From positions 236,793,038-236,857,037 of the forward strand of contig JAQMRL010000001.1 in the NCBI GenBank assembly GCA_035578175.1: a DNA stretch of 64,000 bases, read 5' to 3'. Below the pieces are notes generated by a model. It made no database searches, was not told the origin of the DNA, and saw nothing but the letters and a program-made list of their open reading frames with translations. The DNA is from Catonia carolina. Its lineage: Eukaryota > Arthropoda > Insecta > Hemiptera > Achilidae. Position numbers and translations under genes: made by a program. Of this stretch, positions 51,054 through 63,708 are shown piece by piece (positions within the stretch are counted from its first letter, which is position 1; every line of letters begins with the position of its first letter).

Positions 51054-51493
51054 ACATAGGTACGTAGGTAGGGCCTACTTAAAGCTAACTAAAATACATT
51101 TTAGACAAAAACAATTTAAACAAAAAATCTGGTGTGAAACACTCACACAACTTTCTCTTGCCAATGCAAATAATTAACAATAAACCTAACATTAGTACTA
51201 AAACATTAGAAATGAACAAAAACTAACCTCAAAAACATAACCTTATTTTAATCATGAGTGAATGACGCAAATGACATAGGTACGTAGGTAGGGCCTACTT
51301 AAAGCTAACTAAAATACATTTTAGACAAAAACAATTTAAACAAAAAATCTGGTGTGAAACACTCACACAACTTTCTCTTGCCAATGCAAATAATTAACAA
51401 TAAACCTAACATTAGTACTAAAACATTAGAAATGAACAAAAAACTAACCTCAAAAACATAACCTTATTTTAATCATGAGTGAATGACGCAAAA
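51054..51493. repeat. 220-bp tandem duplication across the transposon/R1 junction
   Basis: The 220 bp beginning cataggtacgtaggtagggc are repeated almost unchanged from about 51274. The unit spans the edge of R1 and its host element, so it arose after the nesting. Confidence 0.75.
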
Positions 51494-52332
51494 TGACAAT
51501 CGAACTCAGTTTGGCTTAAAAATACGGAAAATCACGCTTTCACGCTAAACTAGGCTCTGTAGAGAAAAATGCTCTAAACAAAAGTTGTAGATCTTTTAAT
51601 TTTCTATAAATTTAATTATATACACTTTTGTCGTAAAATGCATACTAAGACCGAAATGTTAAAAAAATCGATTTTTCTCACGTTTTCGTGAGAAAAAAAC
51701 AGAAAATCGCAAATTACCGCTAAACTAAGCGTTATACAAAAAAAATGTTTGAAACAGAAGTTGTAGGTTTTTAAATTCTCTACAACTTTTATTATATAAG
51801 TTTTTGCGCTAAAATTTATATTAAAGCCGTAATCTTAAAAAAACAACGTTTTTACGTGAAAACAGCCTCACCGAGAATTTCAGCAAACATGGCGCCTACC
51901 CTATCTTGTAGAGAATAAAAAATTGAGTAAAATAGGCGATTTAAAAAAAAATCGTAGGACCAGTTTTTGAGAAAATCGCAAAAAACTGAAAAATTATACG
52001 AATAAACTACTACTTCCGGTTGACCGATTGTGATGAAAATGTTTGTGTCGCGTCCGGTAGTGGTATGTAACTTAAGTTTCAAGTTTCAAGATCGTACGAT
52101 GTTCCGTTCTTGAGATATTCTGTTCACACACAGACACACACAGACACACACACACACACACACACACAGACACACAGACACAGACACACACACACACAGA
52201 CCAATCGCTAAAAACATGTTTTTTGGGATCAGGGGGTCTGAAAACGTATAGATCCGGTGAAAACTCGATTTCGAAAAATCGACATGAAAACAATACTTTC
52301 CTTCCTATATATTCATATAGGCAAGAGAAAGT
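51127..52332 (-). mobile_element. R1 repeat, minus copy, nested
   Basis: Complete R1 with a long CA/GACA microsatellite (about 52125-52200). Longer than other copies because part of it lies in a 220-bp tandem duplication. Confidence 0.65.
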
Positions 52333-52736
52333 AAAAATAAAGTTTGAGCTTACTTAAATTGCATTGTAAAACTTTGTACATAACCATGTACTATCGTCGA
52401 GAAGAAAAGAACGACGAAATTTTCGGCTACATCTCACGGTAACGTATTTTCTGTATACCATCTACTTTCCGTATATTTACTAGTCAACGTCATGTAATCG
52501 ACTGGGCATTGGACCGATAACGGGCTGGCGCCCTTTATTGACCGTTCTACAAGAATTTCAAGTAAAATCAAAATAAACTAAAATATAAAACCTTCGAATT
52601 AACCAAAATTTTTATTCCAAAATTTCGAATTACAAAGTTAGATTTAACATTAGTATGTATACAAAATGACGAGGACAAATAATTTCTTCGCATTAACGAA
52701 AATTACACCAGTTTGAATTACCGAGGTTTCACTGTA

Positions 52737-53996
52737 GTAAAAAGAACGATTTCTACAATATTACATAATGTATTGAGTGTTTTTAGAGGAATTAAAATAA
52801 CGGTGGGAATTTATCTGAGCGAATATGGGTGTTTATCAATCTATATTATTCACCAGAGAATTTTCTTTTTCAGCTGTGTGTTTTAGGTTTAGTTAGGTCA
52901 TGCTAATCTCCAGACACTGGCTCATGAGGATTTAAATTTACAAAAATGTTAATATACTCGCAGCTTACTTTTTAGTAATGCCGTGGAAAATATTTTAAAA
53001 CGTACGGCCATTAAAATAAAATCCAGAGCCTTTTTGAGAGAATCGGATTCTTGTTTTGACCAGAGTAAAAGAACCTTAATTTTAGGTTCAAAATTAGGTT
53101 TTTTAAAATTAAGGTGCCCGAGTTACCACTCAGGCATTTCAAGAGGAATCAAAACAGATAAGAACTATTACAACTCTTCTCCTAGACGAAAAATAAGGAA
53201 AAAGGCATCCTGGTCGAAGAAGAATAAACTTCTCGCCAATTTCAGAGCCTGGTTTGGTTAGAGCTCCGCGGAATTTCGGATAGTAATAATCAACAAGGTC
53301 AGAATAGCCACAATGATCACCAAAATCCAAAACGATTCAGTATGCCAAGAAAAAGAAGTTATTACGCGTAAATTTATTTAAAAAATACATAGACTACGAA
53401 TTACATATAAATATATTTATTTAGAAAGGATTTCTAGTATACTATAAAATGTTTTATCCAAACTTATCATAATAATTAAAAACTTGTGGTATATTTCTTC
53501 CCTAATAAGAGAGTACTGGATTTTTTTATCAAGAAATTAGTGTTTTGATTAGCAAAATAGTAATCAACTCTTGTTTCTCATGTTTATATTGTAGTCTTTT
53601 AAATTTTTTAAAAACATTTTTGCTTTGAATACATCAAGAAAGAACTGTAAAAAATAGATATGCTCCTTAAATAAATCTGCATGAGATCGGCGCGGTTTGT
53701 CGTGCCATTTATTTAAGATACAACACGGTATCCTAATATAATTCTAGTTTTGCAGTAACTTCCTCGTACCATCATGTTTATGCTTTGCTATTTTCATTCG
53801 TATCCCCTCTGTACTTCACGATTCAGTGTAATCACTGTAAATGTCGTACATTGTATTATTTGTTGATTTAAGAAAAGTTTATATAAATTATATCATTAGT
53901 GTTATTACTGCCACTAATTAATTTTTACTACACTTAGTACTATACAGACGTACTTATTTATCCTATATCTTACTATATTAATTGTTACTATATTGT
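52737..53996. other. AT-rich DNA, no feature seen
   Basis: The 92-aa plus frame at 52983 begins with GTG and shows no family features; not called. Confidence 0.4.
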
Positions 53997-54765
53997 ACAG
54001 ATTGATTATTTTTAGTCCTCTTACCCAATTGTTAATGTCTGGTATTTTTTTTCTAAGAAAGGGAAATTTTGTTTTGTGACACTAAATTGGTAGCCCTAAT
54101 CAACCGGTATAGATACGGTAGTGTCAGTTGTTTCTCCTGGAACTGTGTAAAATTTTGTGCCGTTTCCGGTCGTGTTACGAACAGAATGTCTTTTACCTTA
54201 GAACAATCGCTTGTTTTAATCTGAACACTCAATAAATTTAAACGGGTACAATTTCAATTTTTTAGCAGCTTTCTGAACATTCAAATATGACAAACCAACT
54301 TGCGTGGAACGTTTTCGTAAACTTTTCCGAGGAGAATTGAGCAATCTTGTTTTCACTTTCTCTAAAACGTCATCTATCAAGAAAGTTGGTCGACCACTAC
54401 GTTTTCTGTCGCAAACACTACCTGTCTCTCGAAATCGGTTTGTTAGCCTTGAAATTGACATTTTTCTGGGGGAAGAACACCAGCAAATTTAATTTGAAAT
54501 GATTCCTTTACACTCGCGTACGGTTTTGTAGCAAAATATTGCTCAAGAATGAAAACCCGTTGTTCTAGCGTAAAATACATTGTGTTCGTAACACGACCGG
54601 AAACGGCATAAAATTTTACACAGCTCAAGGATAATCAACTCACATTGCCGTATCTGTACCGGTTGAGTAGGGCTACTAAATTCGTGTCACAAAACAAAAT
54701 TTCCCTTTCGTAGAAAAAATTACCAGACATTAACAATTGGGTAACAGGACTAAAAATCAATCCGT
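53997..54765. mobile_element. DNA transposon with about 190-bp inverted repeats
   Basis: Left arm 53997-54190 and right arm 54585-54765 are complements with scattered changes (ttacccaattgttaatgtct, gaaattttgttttgtgacac, ccgtttccggtcgtgttacg). The space between holds a broken transposase N-terminus. Confidence 0.7.
54216..54628 (-). pseudogene. Transposase N-terminal (helix-turn-helix) remnant
   Basis: Two minus-strand frames in sequence. The first (to about 54465) has a TLEQRVFILEQYFATK block. The second has ISRLTNRFRETGSVCDRKRSGRP and a second helix-turn-helix-like part to 54226. Both resemble the N-terminal region of insect mariner-like transposases (often labelled DUF4817). A frameshift near 54460 separates them and the DDE domain is missing. 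Confidence 0.65.
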
Positions 54766-55469
54766 ATTACAATATTGTAATTATCTAAGTATTATTTATA
54801 GTCTGCTATAATTGGCTGAAAGACTGTTGCAGACAATTAAATTTAAATAAATCTTTCCTTATTGTGAGAGAAAAATTAACAGCTATTTTATCAGTGGTTA
54901 CGTTATCAATTGAAAGCATGACATATGTCTAACTTAGTACTCAAAATATGGTACTAGTTATTGTTACAGTACAGTAATATTATTTCACCATGAAAATCGT
55001 TTCATTGCTCCGGTATATTGATACTTACTTTACAATATATTACATAGCAGAGGAAAATTGAGACAAGTAGATTGTGTTAAGAGAAAGCCGTCACGGTATG
55101 ATATAACACACTATGAATTTAGAGCGACAAATTATGAAATCTTGACTTGAACTGTACAATACATTGTTATGTAAAACAACATTGTACATTCCGATCCCTT
55201 GTGCGTATATATCATTACCCTACATTTAGAAATCATTATCTTTCGCGAAAATTTTGAAAGATAATGCTAAAAAGGGATCTTTAGTTAAGAGACACATAGC
55301 GTTTGTAACAATTAATTCTCTTTGAATATAAATTACATTTTTTACAGCTTTTAAAAGACCACTGTTAATTTTTTTTACTTTCTCACGGTGTATTATTGGC
55401 ATAACTTGAGAAAATATTGCGAGTGCCAAAATTTCCAATACCCAGAAATTAACTGATATCTTTTTGTTA
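54766..55469. other. AT-rich DNA, no feature seen
   Basis: No supported gene or repeat. Confidence 0.4.
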
Positions 55470-56230
55470 TATTCATCATCAACCATCTACTGCTAAGTTC
55501 TCCTTCATTGTTATCACTTTGTCCTACTTTGGGCTTTGCATCTAGTAGCCAAGTCACTCTCTGACACCCTTGGTCCAACGAATTGGAGGTTTTCCTCGAT
55601 CTCCATTTAAGCGATTTCTGTGTCTACCTCCCATCCGCCATCTGGGTCACATGACCCGCCCAATTTCTTCAAAATTGCACTTTGTGTAACAACAACATTG
55701 ACACCTGTTTTTCGACATACATCTTCATAATAAATACTGACCCGTAATGACAAAACTAGAATCGGTCTATCCATCCTTAACATCACTGACACCTATTTTA
55801 CGATGTAGATCTTCGTAATGACACATCAACCATCGATCTTTCCATCCATCGTTACCCTAAGTTTCCTAACAGATACGATGGTTCAGACCAATGTTTCATC
55901 ACCATACATCTCACACTGGTTGAAATTTCTTTTTAAACAGATCGGCAGGTTCCTCCCAAAGATCTCACTATGCCTTCCATAGACCATCCAGGATTATTCT
56001 CTTCAGTTTGAATCTGCTAAAGGGTAAAACGGAAGGATCTTTAAAATACGAAATAAGACAATGGTAGAAGCAAATTACCTAAACTCTTCTTCTTTTAACG
56101 ATTAGGTCTCGAGCTGTTCCGGTACTTATCTTCTGAGAGGCCTTCCAACATCTCGTGTACCAACTGGTTCATAATGACCTTCCATCAGAGAAAACATGTC
56201 GGAATTCATTCTACTTAAGATGTTAACACC
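55470..56230 (-). pseudogene. Decayed non-LTR reverse transcriptase C-terminus
   Basis: On the minus strand near 55560-55610 the reading G-D-R-G-K-P-P-I-R-W-T, and near 56140-56180 a G-H-Y-E-P-V-G-T-R-D-V-G-R-P-L-R-R block, recall the GRP-x-x-R-W ends of endonuclease-reverse transcriptase proteins. Many stops and frame changes; assignment tentative. Confidence 0.35.
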
Positions 56231-57574
56231 ATCGTCTCCCATAACCTCAAATTCTGTCACTTATAGTCGTAACTCTGTTCTTCCTTAGTCTAAACTTTGT
56301 AATCTTTTTCACATAATTCCTCGAAGACGTTTAAGAGCATCAATTCGCAAACAGTCTCTTCAATGTACATTTTGAAGTGATATTGTATGTAAAAACAACC
56401 TTTTTACGCAATTAAAATTTCCACAATACCTAATATCCAGTTGTATGAGGTTGAAGCTTATACGTGGAAAAATAGTTACATGAAGCGACTTGAGGCGTTC
56501 AAATTGTGATACTATACATATACCGTGTGTCCCACGGAATTTGAACCATAGGGAAATAGCATTGATTTTCATTAGTTTGTTAATATTTTCTTCCCATGAA
56601 TGAATGAAAACTTGTTATAGTCATGAATCGTTACAAAATGTTTAGACCTTTTAAAAAACATAAATTTTGATACATTTTTAGCTTTTTTTAGCTTAAATAC
56701 AGAAATACATAAATTTGTAACCGTTTTCCATTTAAGTATTGAAAATTTTATCAATATTTCGCATTATTGTGTTTGGAGTAATGGTAACGTTTTTGGCTTC
56801 AGAGGGTCATGAAACGTGGAGATTAGTTGAATTCTAGAAACTAAAATTTTGTTTCGCTGCAATATGTTTTTCACTCTTTAATATACAATAGACGACGATG
56901 AAATGAAAAGGTTAAAGTTCAAAGTGTCAATTGGTTATAACACATTTTAACGATACACATTCAGTAAATTTTATGTAGGTTAAATGTTTAACAACGCTAC
57001 ATAATGTATCCCCGAAAATTTTAACTGTAACAGATAAAATTCGAAGTATGAAAAGTAATTCGATAGATATTTTGTGAAGTTATTAAATAAAAATTGTGTA
57101 AAATTCTGAAAAGTGATTGATATAAAAATGTAATTCACGTTGAAGATAAGTTAAGTCTGTAAAGACCCACTCCTATTCATCGGCGTGTGGTTAGGGCGTT
57201 CCAAGAACTTTATGGCCGTGCGTAGTAGAGGCGGAAAAGTGTTGAGTTATTGATATTTTCATGTAAAACCATACCGCCAGGAATATTATATTAGGGTAAT
57301 ATTAAAAGTACTGTACCCAATCTTGTTAACATCAAGTAGACCTATATCTGTCTGAATATTTTAATCATTCTCTCTTTATCACATTTCTCGTAATTGGATG
57401 TTTAAATCGACCAATTTTATCAGTATACGTAAAGGCTGTCAATGAAATGCGTGAAAAACTTTATGTGGCGATTCCTTATATTAAAAATAAGGTTGAAAAT
57501 TCACCAAACAAAAATTCGAAAACTCTGTTTCCGGTATGGCCGCCATTTTGTTTCGTTTACTTTTAAAGAAAAAA
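56231..57574. other. AT-rich DNA, no feature seen
   Basis: No supported gene or repeat. Confidence 0.4.
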
Positions 57575-58180
57575 ATCTGGTGTGAAACACTCACACGATT
57601 TTCACTTAACGGTGTAAATAATGAAATATAACCTAATTTTAATTATAAGTGATGACGCAAAATAAAAATCAACCCGTGTAGAAAAATTATTTTAAATTAA
57701 ACTTTGTTTGAAAATTCACAGGCTAAGGCTGCAATATTGAAAAATACAATTTTTTGCGATTATAATGAGTAAAATACAGAAAATAACTGACGCTAAACAA
57801 CGCGTTCTAGAAAGAAATGCTTGAAAGAAAAGTTGTTAGTTTTATAATTGTCTACAACTTTGGTTATGTATACTTTTGCCCTAAAATTCATATTAAGGGC
57901 GCAATCTTTTAAAAAAAATTAACACTACAGCACAGCCCCCCTCCCCTGCCAAGAATGTCAGCAGACATGGCGCTTACTCTATCTTGTAGAGCACAAAAAA
58001 CGCAGTAAATGTGGTGATTTAAAAAAAAATCTTAGGAGCAATTTTTGAGAAAATCGCAAGAAATAAAAAAAAAACACGAATAAAACTGCAACTTCCGGTT
58101 GACCGATTTTGATAAAAATGTTCGTGTCGGGTTCCCTAGTGGAAACTGAAATTTCAAGTTTCAACCAAGTTTCAAGTTTC
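57575..58180 (-). mobile_element. R1 repeat, truncated minus copy
   Basis: Has the R1 3' end (ggtgtgaaacactcacacga) and middle, but stops before the microsatellite and 5' end. Confidence 0.55.
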
Positions 58181-59587
58181 AAAATAGAATTGAAGATACC
58201 TTAATGAAATTTCATACGTACTGTCATATAACTTATCAAATATACTATAAATAAAAAAGAAGAGAGAACGAGTTGCGCGAGGTGAAGTAATAACTTTAGA
58301 GCGGTGACAATTAGTTATAGATAGTTGGTACTCAGACGCTGTCAGGCACATAGCGAGTGAAAATAAAGAAGAACGGAGAAGTACTATCCTAGAAAAAGAG
58401 TTCTGAAAATCACATGCCACATCCTTCAAGTAACATCTAAGAAAAATCAAGCATTCAAATTTTTATCACACGAATGTATAGAATGAAAAAGGATAATTTT
58501 ATCTCAAAACAACAAATGCTAGTTCTGTAGATTCCCAAATAAGTTCAAAGAGGGATTCTTAGAGTGATTCCAAGAAAAATAACATTATAAAGCAACACCC
58601 CAATACCTGGAAAACGCCTTTAATAAAATGTCGTTCATCACTAATTCTCTAACGTCCAGATCGCATAAAGAGCTGAAATTCAACACACTTATTCCTTAGG
58701 GATTCAACAAGAAAACTAAGAACTAATTTGCACATCGAACACGTTCGCCTACGTGGTGTAAGAGGTGACTATCCTAAATCAATACAATTTTGTATACTGT
58801 CCCGATCTACAGTTCTCAAAATCTGCATGAGTATTCTGAAAGTGACGTCTTGGAAAATATAATAAAACACTTTAATTCAAAGCAAATATACCACTGTACT
58901 AGTAACCATGAAATTGCGACTCTGGATCTAGTTAGACAGTAATGTAGTGTTGCCGTATTTGGCAGAGTGCGAACGAACGTTTTATCTTTTATTATTATTT
59001 TATTATCATGAAAAATACAAATTTAATTTTGTTCTTGGTTCAGGATTGTTAGCCAAATTTTGAAAAAAAGTTATAAACATTACTGATTATTTCTTTACTT
59101 GGTTTTCTACGGTCATTCTTTCGATAACGACGGTCGCTGCTCGTAGTCGATTTACCGGGATGTTCGTAAAAATCATCACTGAATTCATTCATATTTACAA
59201 CTTAAAATACATTTAATACTCTGAAAAATAACAAATAAAATGTTTCAAAAATAGACTGTATTAAACAATTAAATGGTAGGCCTATAAAATAAACAAATTT
59301 TTATAACGAAAATTACTTTTAAAAAACAGCTCAGAATCGTTACAAAACGGTGTGTATGTCACGCTTGCGTTGAAGTGATTGTGTGAAGCAATTCCAATGC
59401 CACGAGCAGGGCGGGTGGAGAGGCAACACTGTAAAAGAGGACGGGTGGAGGTAGGTATACGATTGCTTGGTTTACTAGGAAGCTCGCAATTTCGTGGTTA
59501 ATAGTATAACTCCTAGTCCTAGAGTTTAACTCTAAAAATTATTATTATACTTTTTACGTGATAACTAGATACAGTAAAGAATGGATT
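58181..59587. other. No feature seen
   Basis: No supported gene or repeat. Confidence 0.4.
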
Positions 59588-60230
59588 ACAGTCAATTCCG
59601 GATAATTGGGGCACATCGGGAGCGGAGCATTTTAACCCAATTAAACGGCTGGCCCTAATAAACGAATTCGTAAACCGTGGCGTATACGATACTATATTTT
59701 ATTAAATGCAAACGAATGGGAATTAAAAAAAATGAAACAATATGCCTGCAGATAACAAAACAACCGACTCGGAAAACAGTGTGTTATATTACACTCATAA
59801 AATCAAGAAAACTGATGAAAAGCATGGGATTATAATCCCATAAACATGAATTATTAATCTTTAAACCCAAGAAAGTGGGTACACAACGTCTATACAGAGG
59901 TCACCCCGAAATACTTTTTAAATTTAAATGAATAAATTCAGTATAATCCCATTGGTTCGGCTCTCGTTATGTTTGTTCTCCGGTAAGTTCGATTCGGATC
60001 GGGGGAAATTTTAAACGCTAGAATAATGGCACCAGAGAATAATGGCGACAGATAAGTCGACAGATCCCACCACGGCCGTAGTGTAGTGGTCAGCGCAACT
60101 GTACTCTTCTCTAGGGGTTTCAGGTTCGATTCCTGGTCAGGTGTGACATTTTTCATCTCTATTTTTGTCTATAATCCTTCTAATCGTTTACATTACCAAT
60201 AATTGCAAAACAGACAGACGTAAAAAATCC
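59588..60230 (+). repeat. Repeat block with S3 SINE head, inverted partner of 27407-28206
   Basis: CAGTCAATTCCGGATAATTGG at 59590. 59935-60060 is the complement of the 28060-28205 region. The tRNA-like head is at 60071-60150 (ccgtagtgtagtggtcagcg, B-box ggttcgattcc). Confidence 0.5.
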
Positions 60231-60560
60231 GATCATACATGTATTGCAGCATTGATATCTTTCTTGAAAAAATTAAATAACCAAACATCAAACATACTAT
60301 GTATTTTATCAACAGCCGTAGGCTATTATTTAAAATTGAAATATATATATATTTCCAAACCACCAGGATACGTTCGGTAACAGTAAACATTTACGAGTGT
60401 TAAAGGCGCATTCGTGTATCTTGTACCCATGTTCAGTAATTTTAAAAACTTTTACATTGAAAATTTAAAATTTCCTACTCCTAACATGGCTGATAAGAAA
60501 TAATCGATTTAAGTTTTTAATGTTTTGAAAATTTGGTAAAATTAGGAAGTAAATTAGGTA
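60231..60560. other. No feature seen
   Basis: AT-rich; nothing supported. Confidence 0.4.
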
Positions 60561-60637
60561 AATCACCTCACTCCTCGTTTTGCTTAGTAAAGCCTGTAGA
60601 TTCAAATCAGCCTTGCGGCTATTGACCTAAACACCAT
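60561..60637 (-). repeat. R2 5' fragment, minus
   Basis: Matches the first 75 bp of R2 in reverse (cacctcactcctcgttttgc ... tgacctaaaca). Confidence 0.55.
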
Positions 60638-62237
60638 TTCAAAAGAAGTATTGTGTTACTGAACTTGAAATCTTGTTTTGTATCGTCTGTATATGTTTTT
60701 TTTTGTGAAGTTTAGCAGATCCTGAAAGTGGAATTTCATATTTTTAAATTGCTTTAATGTTTATCTTGTAAATCGTTAATTTATGTGACATGAATAATAT
60801 AGAACATCTATCCTATAAAACATCTATAGTGTTCATAGTGATAGTTCATCTATCAGAACTATCTATCTATAGAACATCTATAATAGTGCAGTTCAGCAGT
60901 CCTTAGTTTGCTTCTACTGTCAGCAAACCAAAGCCAGCTGCTACAAGGAGCACGCTAGGGTCTACGACTTTATGGATCTCGTATTCTTATTAAGTTAACT
61001 ATGTTTTAAATTTTAAGCACTTTAAGTTCTTAAAACATTAGTCATGATTAGTTATGATGTAGGCCTAACAATTTCATTTATAAAAATACTTTTAAAAGTA
61101 TTTTGTATTTAAATACGTTTGAAAGTATTTTGTTGTTACTCTTTAATCAGCGTGTACACATTTTTATATAATGCGCATGCTCAGTGACGTCATTATTTGT
61201 TTACAGTAGGAGCAAACTAAGAAAGGCTGGACTTCAGTGTTTTAGGTAATAATAACCTGTTTTACGTTTGTAATAGCGAGTTAAAACCCGCAAATTTCGT
61301 ACCGTAACATATAGTAGTCGCTAATAGCCAAAGCGATTGATGCGACTTTAAAAAATAAAGAAAGAAAAGAATATTCTAAAAAAATTTGTAATTTTGGCTC
61401 TTGCCATGTTTTTAAAGGCGTGTTTAAAAGATTTCTTGGTTAGTTAAGCCTACGGGCCTGAGTATTAAGCACGTTCCCGATTGAGTTGATGAAAAGTTTT
61501 CAAAATCTCAACAGCGCATTTCATTTTAAAAGTGAAAAAAACATGAAGAAAATTGTATTTAGATACAGAGCATAAAACAACTGAAAAGGGATTTACAGGT
61601 TTTATTTTATAGTCTTTTATTGTTCTTTTATTCGGTTGTAATTTAAGCAAAGCTGACAAGAAAGGCTCTATAATACTTATGTAATACTGTACTAGAAAAA
61701 ACATTGAGTGCTCTGTAGAAAAAAGTAAAGAAAAGAGTCGCATTGTATAAAAAAACTCGCTTAAAAAATTCTTGAAAATGTTCTATTGCCTCGACAAAAA
61801 TGACAGTTTCAAGTAAAGAAACAAGTCTTTAAAAAAAAAATCTTTACAGTCAAACCAAAGAGAAAGGAAAGATGTAAGTCTATAAAAAGAAAATATATAC
61901 TATAAAAGAAAAAGTTACAACCATTCAACGAGGTTCGACTGTAAAATAGAAATCACCAAACACAAGATGAAAAGCGTGCGATGATTCTAAAATGAACTGT
62001 ATTAGTGAAAAGAAGTCTATTTAAAATGCAGTTCTTGTCACAGTTACACAATAAGACAACCGGTAATAAAGAACAATCGAAGTTTTCGTTGTTCTTTAAA
62101 TAAAATGTTCGTTAGTTAATTAAAACAACAGTATGGTACAAGTAACAAAATTTGTTAATTAGTTCTTTTTAATACGAATTAACGTTTATTTACTACAAAT
62201 AAAAGGTACGGTAAACCGCGTCACTTTCATGACTATT
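60638..62237. other. AT-rich DNA, little seen
   Basis: A cluster of short catctat repeats (60785-60895) and an S1-like tail near 61290-61360 (agtagtcgctaatagccaaa). No gene. Confidence 0.35.
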
Positions 62238-63161
62238 TTTACTTTCTCTTGTCTATATGAATATATAGGAAGGAAAGTATTGTTTTCATGGCGATTTTTT
62301 GAAATCGAGTTTTCACCGGATCTACACGTTTTCAGATTCCCTGAACCCAAAAAGAACATGGTTTTAGCGATTGGCCTGTGCGTGCGTGCGTGCGTGTGAA
62401 CAAAATATCTCAAGAACGGAACATCGTACGAACTTAAAACTTGAAACTTAGATTAGATACCACTAGAGGATTCGACACGAACATTTTCATAAAAATCGGT
62501 CCACCGGAGGTAGTAGTTTATTCGTGTAATTTTTCACTTGTTTGCGATTTTCTCAAAAACGGCTCCTACGATTTTTTTTTAGAAATCGCCTCATTTTGTA
62601 CATTTTTTTATGCTGTACAAGATAGGGTAGGCGCCATGTCCGCTGAAGTTCTTGGGGAGGCTGTTTTCTCGTAAAAAAAAACTGTTTTATTAAGATTGCG
62701 GCTTTAATATGCATTTTAGCGCAAAATTGTGCCTATTTAATAAAAGTTGTAGACTATTTAAAATCCTACAACTTTTATTTCATATATTTTTTTGTACAAC
62801 GCTTAGTTTAGCAGTAATTAGCAATTTTGTTTTTTTTTTCACGAAAAGTGTAGAAAAAATCGATTTTTTACGATTTCAGCCTTAGTATGACATTTTACGA
62901 CAAAAGTGTATAATCAAATTTAAGGAAATTAAAAGATCTACTACTATTATTAGAAGCATTTTTCTCTTCAGAGCCTAGTTTAGCATGAAAAAGGAATTTT
63001 CCGTATTTTTAAGCTAACCTGAGTTTGATTTTCATTTTGGGTCTTTCACTCATGATTAAAATAAGGTTATGTTTTTGAGGTTAGTTTTTGTTTATTACTA
63101 ATGTTAGGTTATATTGATCATTATTTGCATTGGCATGAGAAAGTTGTGTGTTTCACACCAG
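62238..63161 (+). mobile_element. R1 repeat, plus copy
   Basis: Complete: ACTTTCTCTTG start, palindrome, short CGTG run near 62380, end ggcatgagaaagt and hairpin. Confidence 0.65.
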
Positions 63162-63708
63162 TTTTTTTTGTAATCAAATTGTGAATATTTGATGTTATAT
63201 TGTCATTATCATATTCATTAATGACTGTAACATCAATTCTCGTACAGACACTTAATGCGACTCTATTGTTAAACCCAAGTGTGTCGCTGCTGAATCATAC
63301 CAACGCTCTAGGCTAATCATCACTGCCTTTGTTGCTTGAATAGACTAATTCTGCGTGATTCTCGGTTGTTGCACCGTGCCTACATTAGCCTATTATGTAT
63401 AGGCTAAATAACCGAACTATTAAACGTAACAGTTCCGTCATTACTAGGCCTATGTGTTGTATTTAATATCGTTAGAAAGTAATTTTGTATTACATTACTG
63501 CTTCTTGTTTATGCAGTCGTGGAAACCTAATAAAGTTCAATAATTTATTTATTATGTAATAAGATATTATTAATTCTGAAGCTGTTATACTAAAATGATA
63601 TTACGGATTTTTATGTAATTAATTGAAGATTTCTTTTTAATTTATTTATCTTCTGTTTCTTTCATTGCGTGTTACATTTTGATACTTTTTCATTCATTTA
63701 TATACTTC
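63162..63708. other. AT-rich DNA, no feature seen
   Basis: No supported gene or repeat. Confidence 0.4.

Larger units (their letters stand above)
50850..52736. mobile_element. TA-flanked DNA transposon interrupted by R1
   Basis: Ends CAGTGAAACCTCCGTAATTC (50852) and GAATTACCGAGGTTTCACTG (to 52734) are near-perfect complements with TA outside, the mark of pogo/Tc1-type elements. Without the R1 insertion about 680 bp remain. No transposase. Confidence 0.65.

Noticed and set aside
52983..53261. 92-aa plus-strand frame as a host gene
   Set aside because: Begins with GTG, has no recognisable motif and no supporting splice or promoter context.
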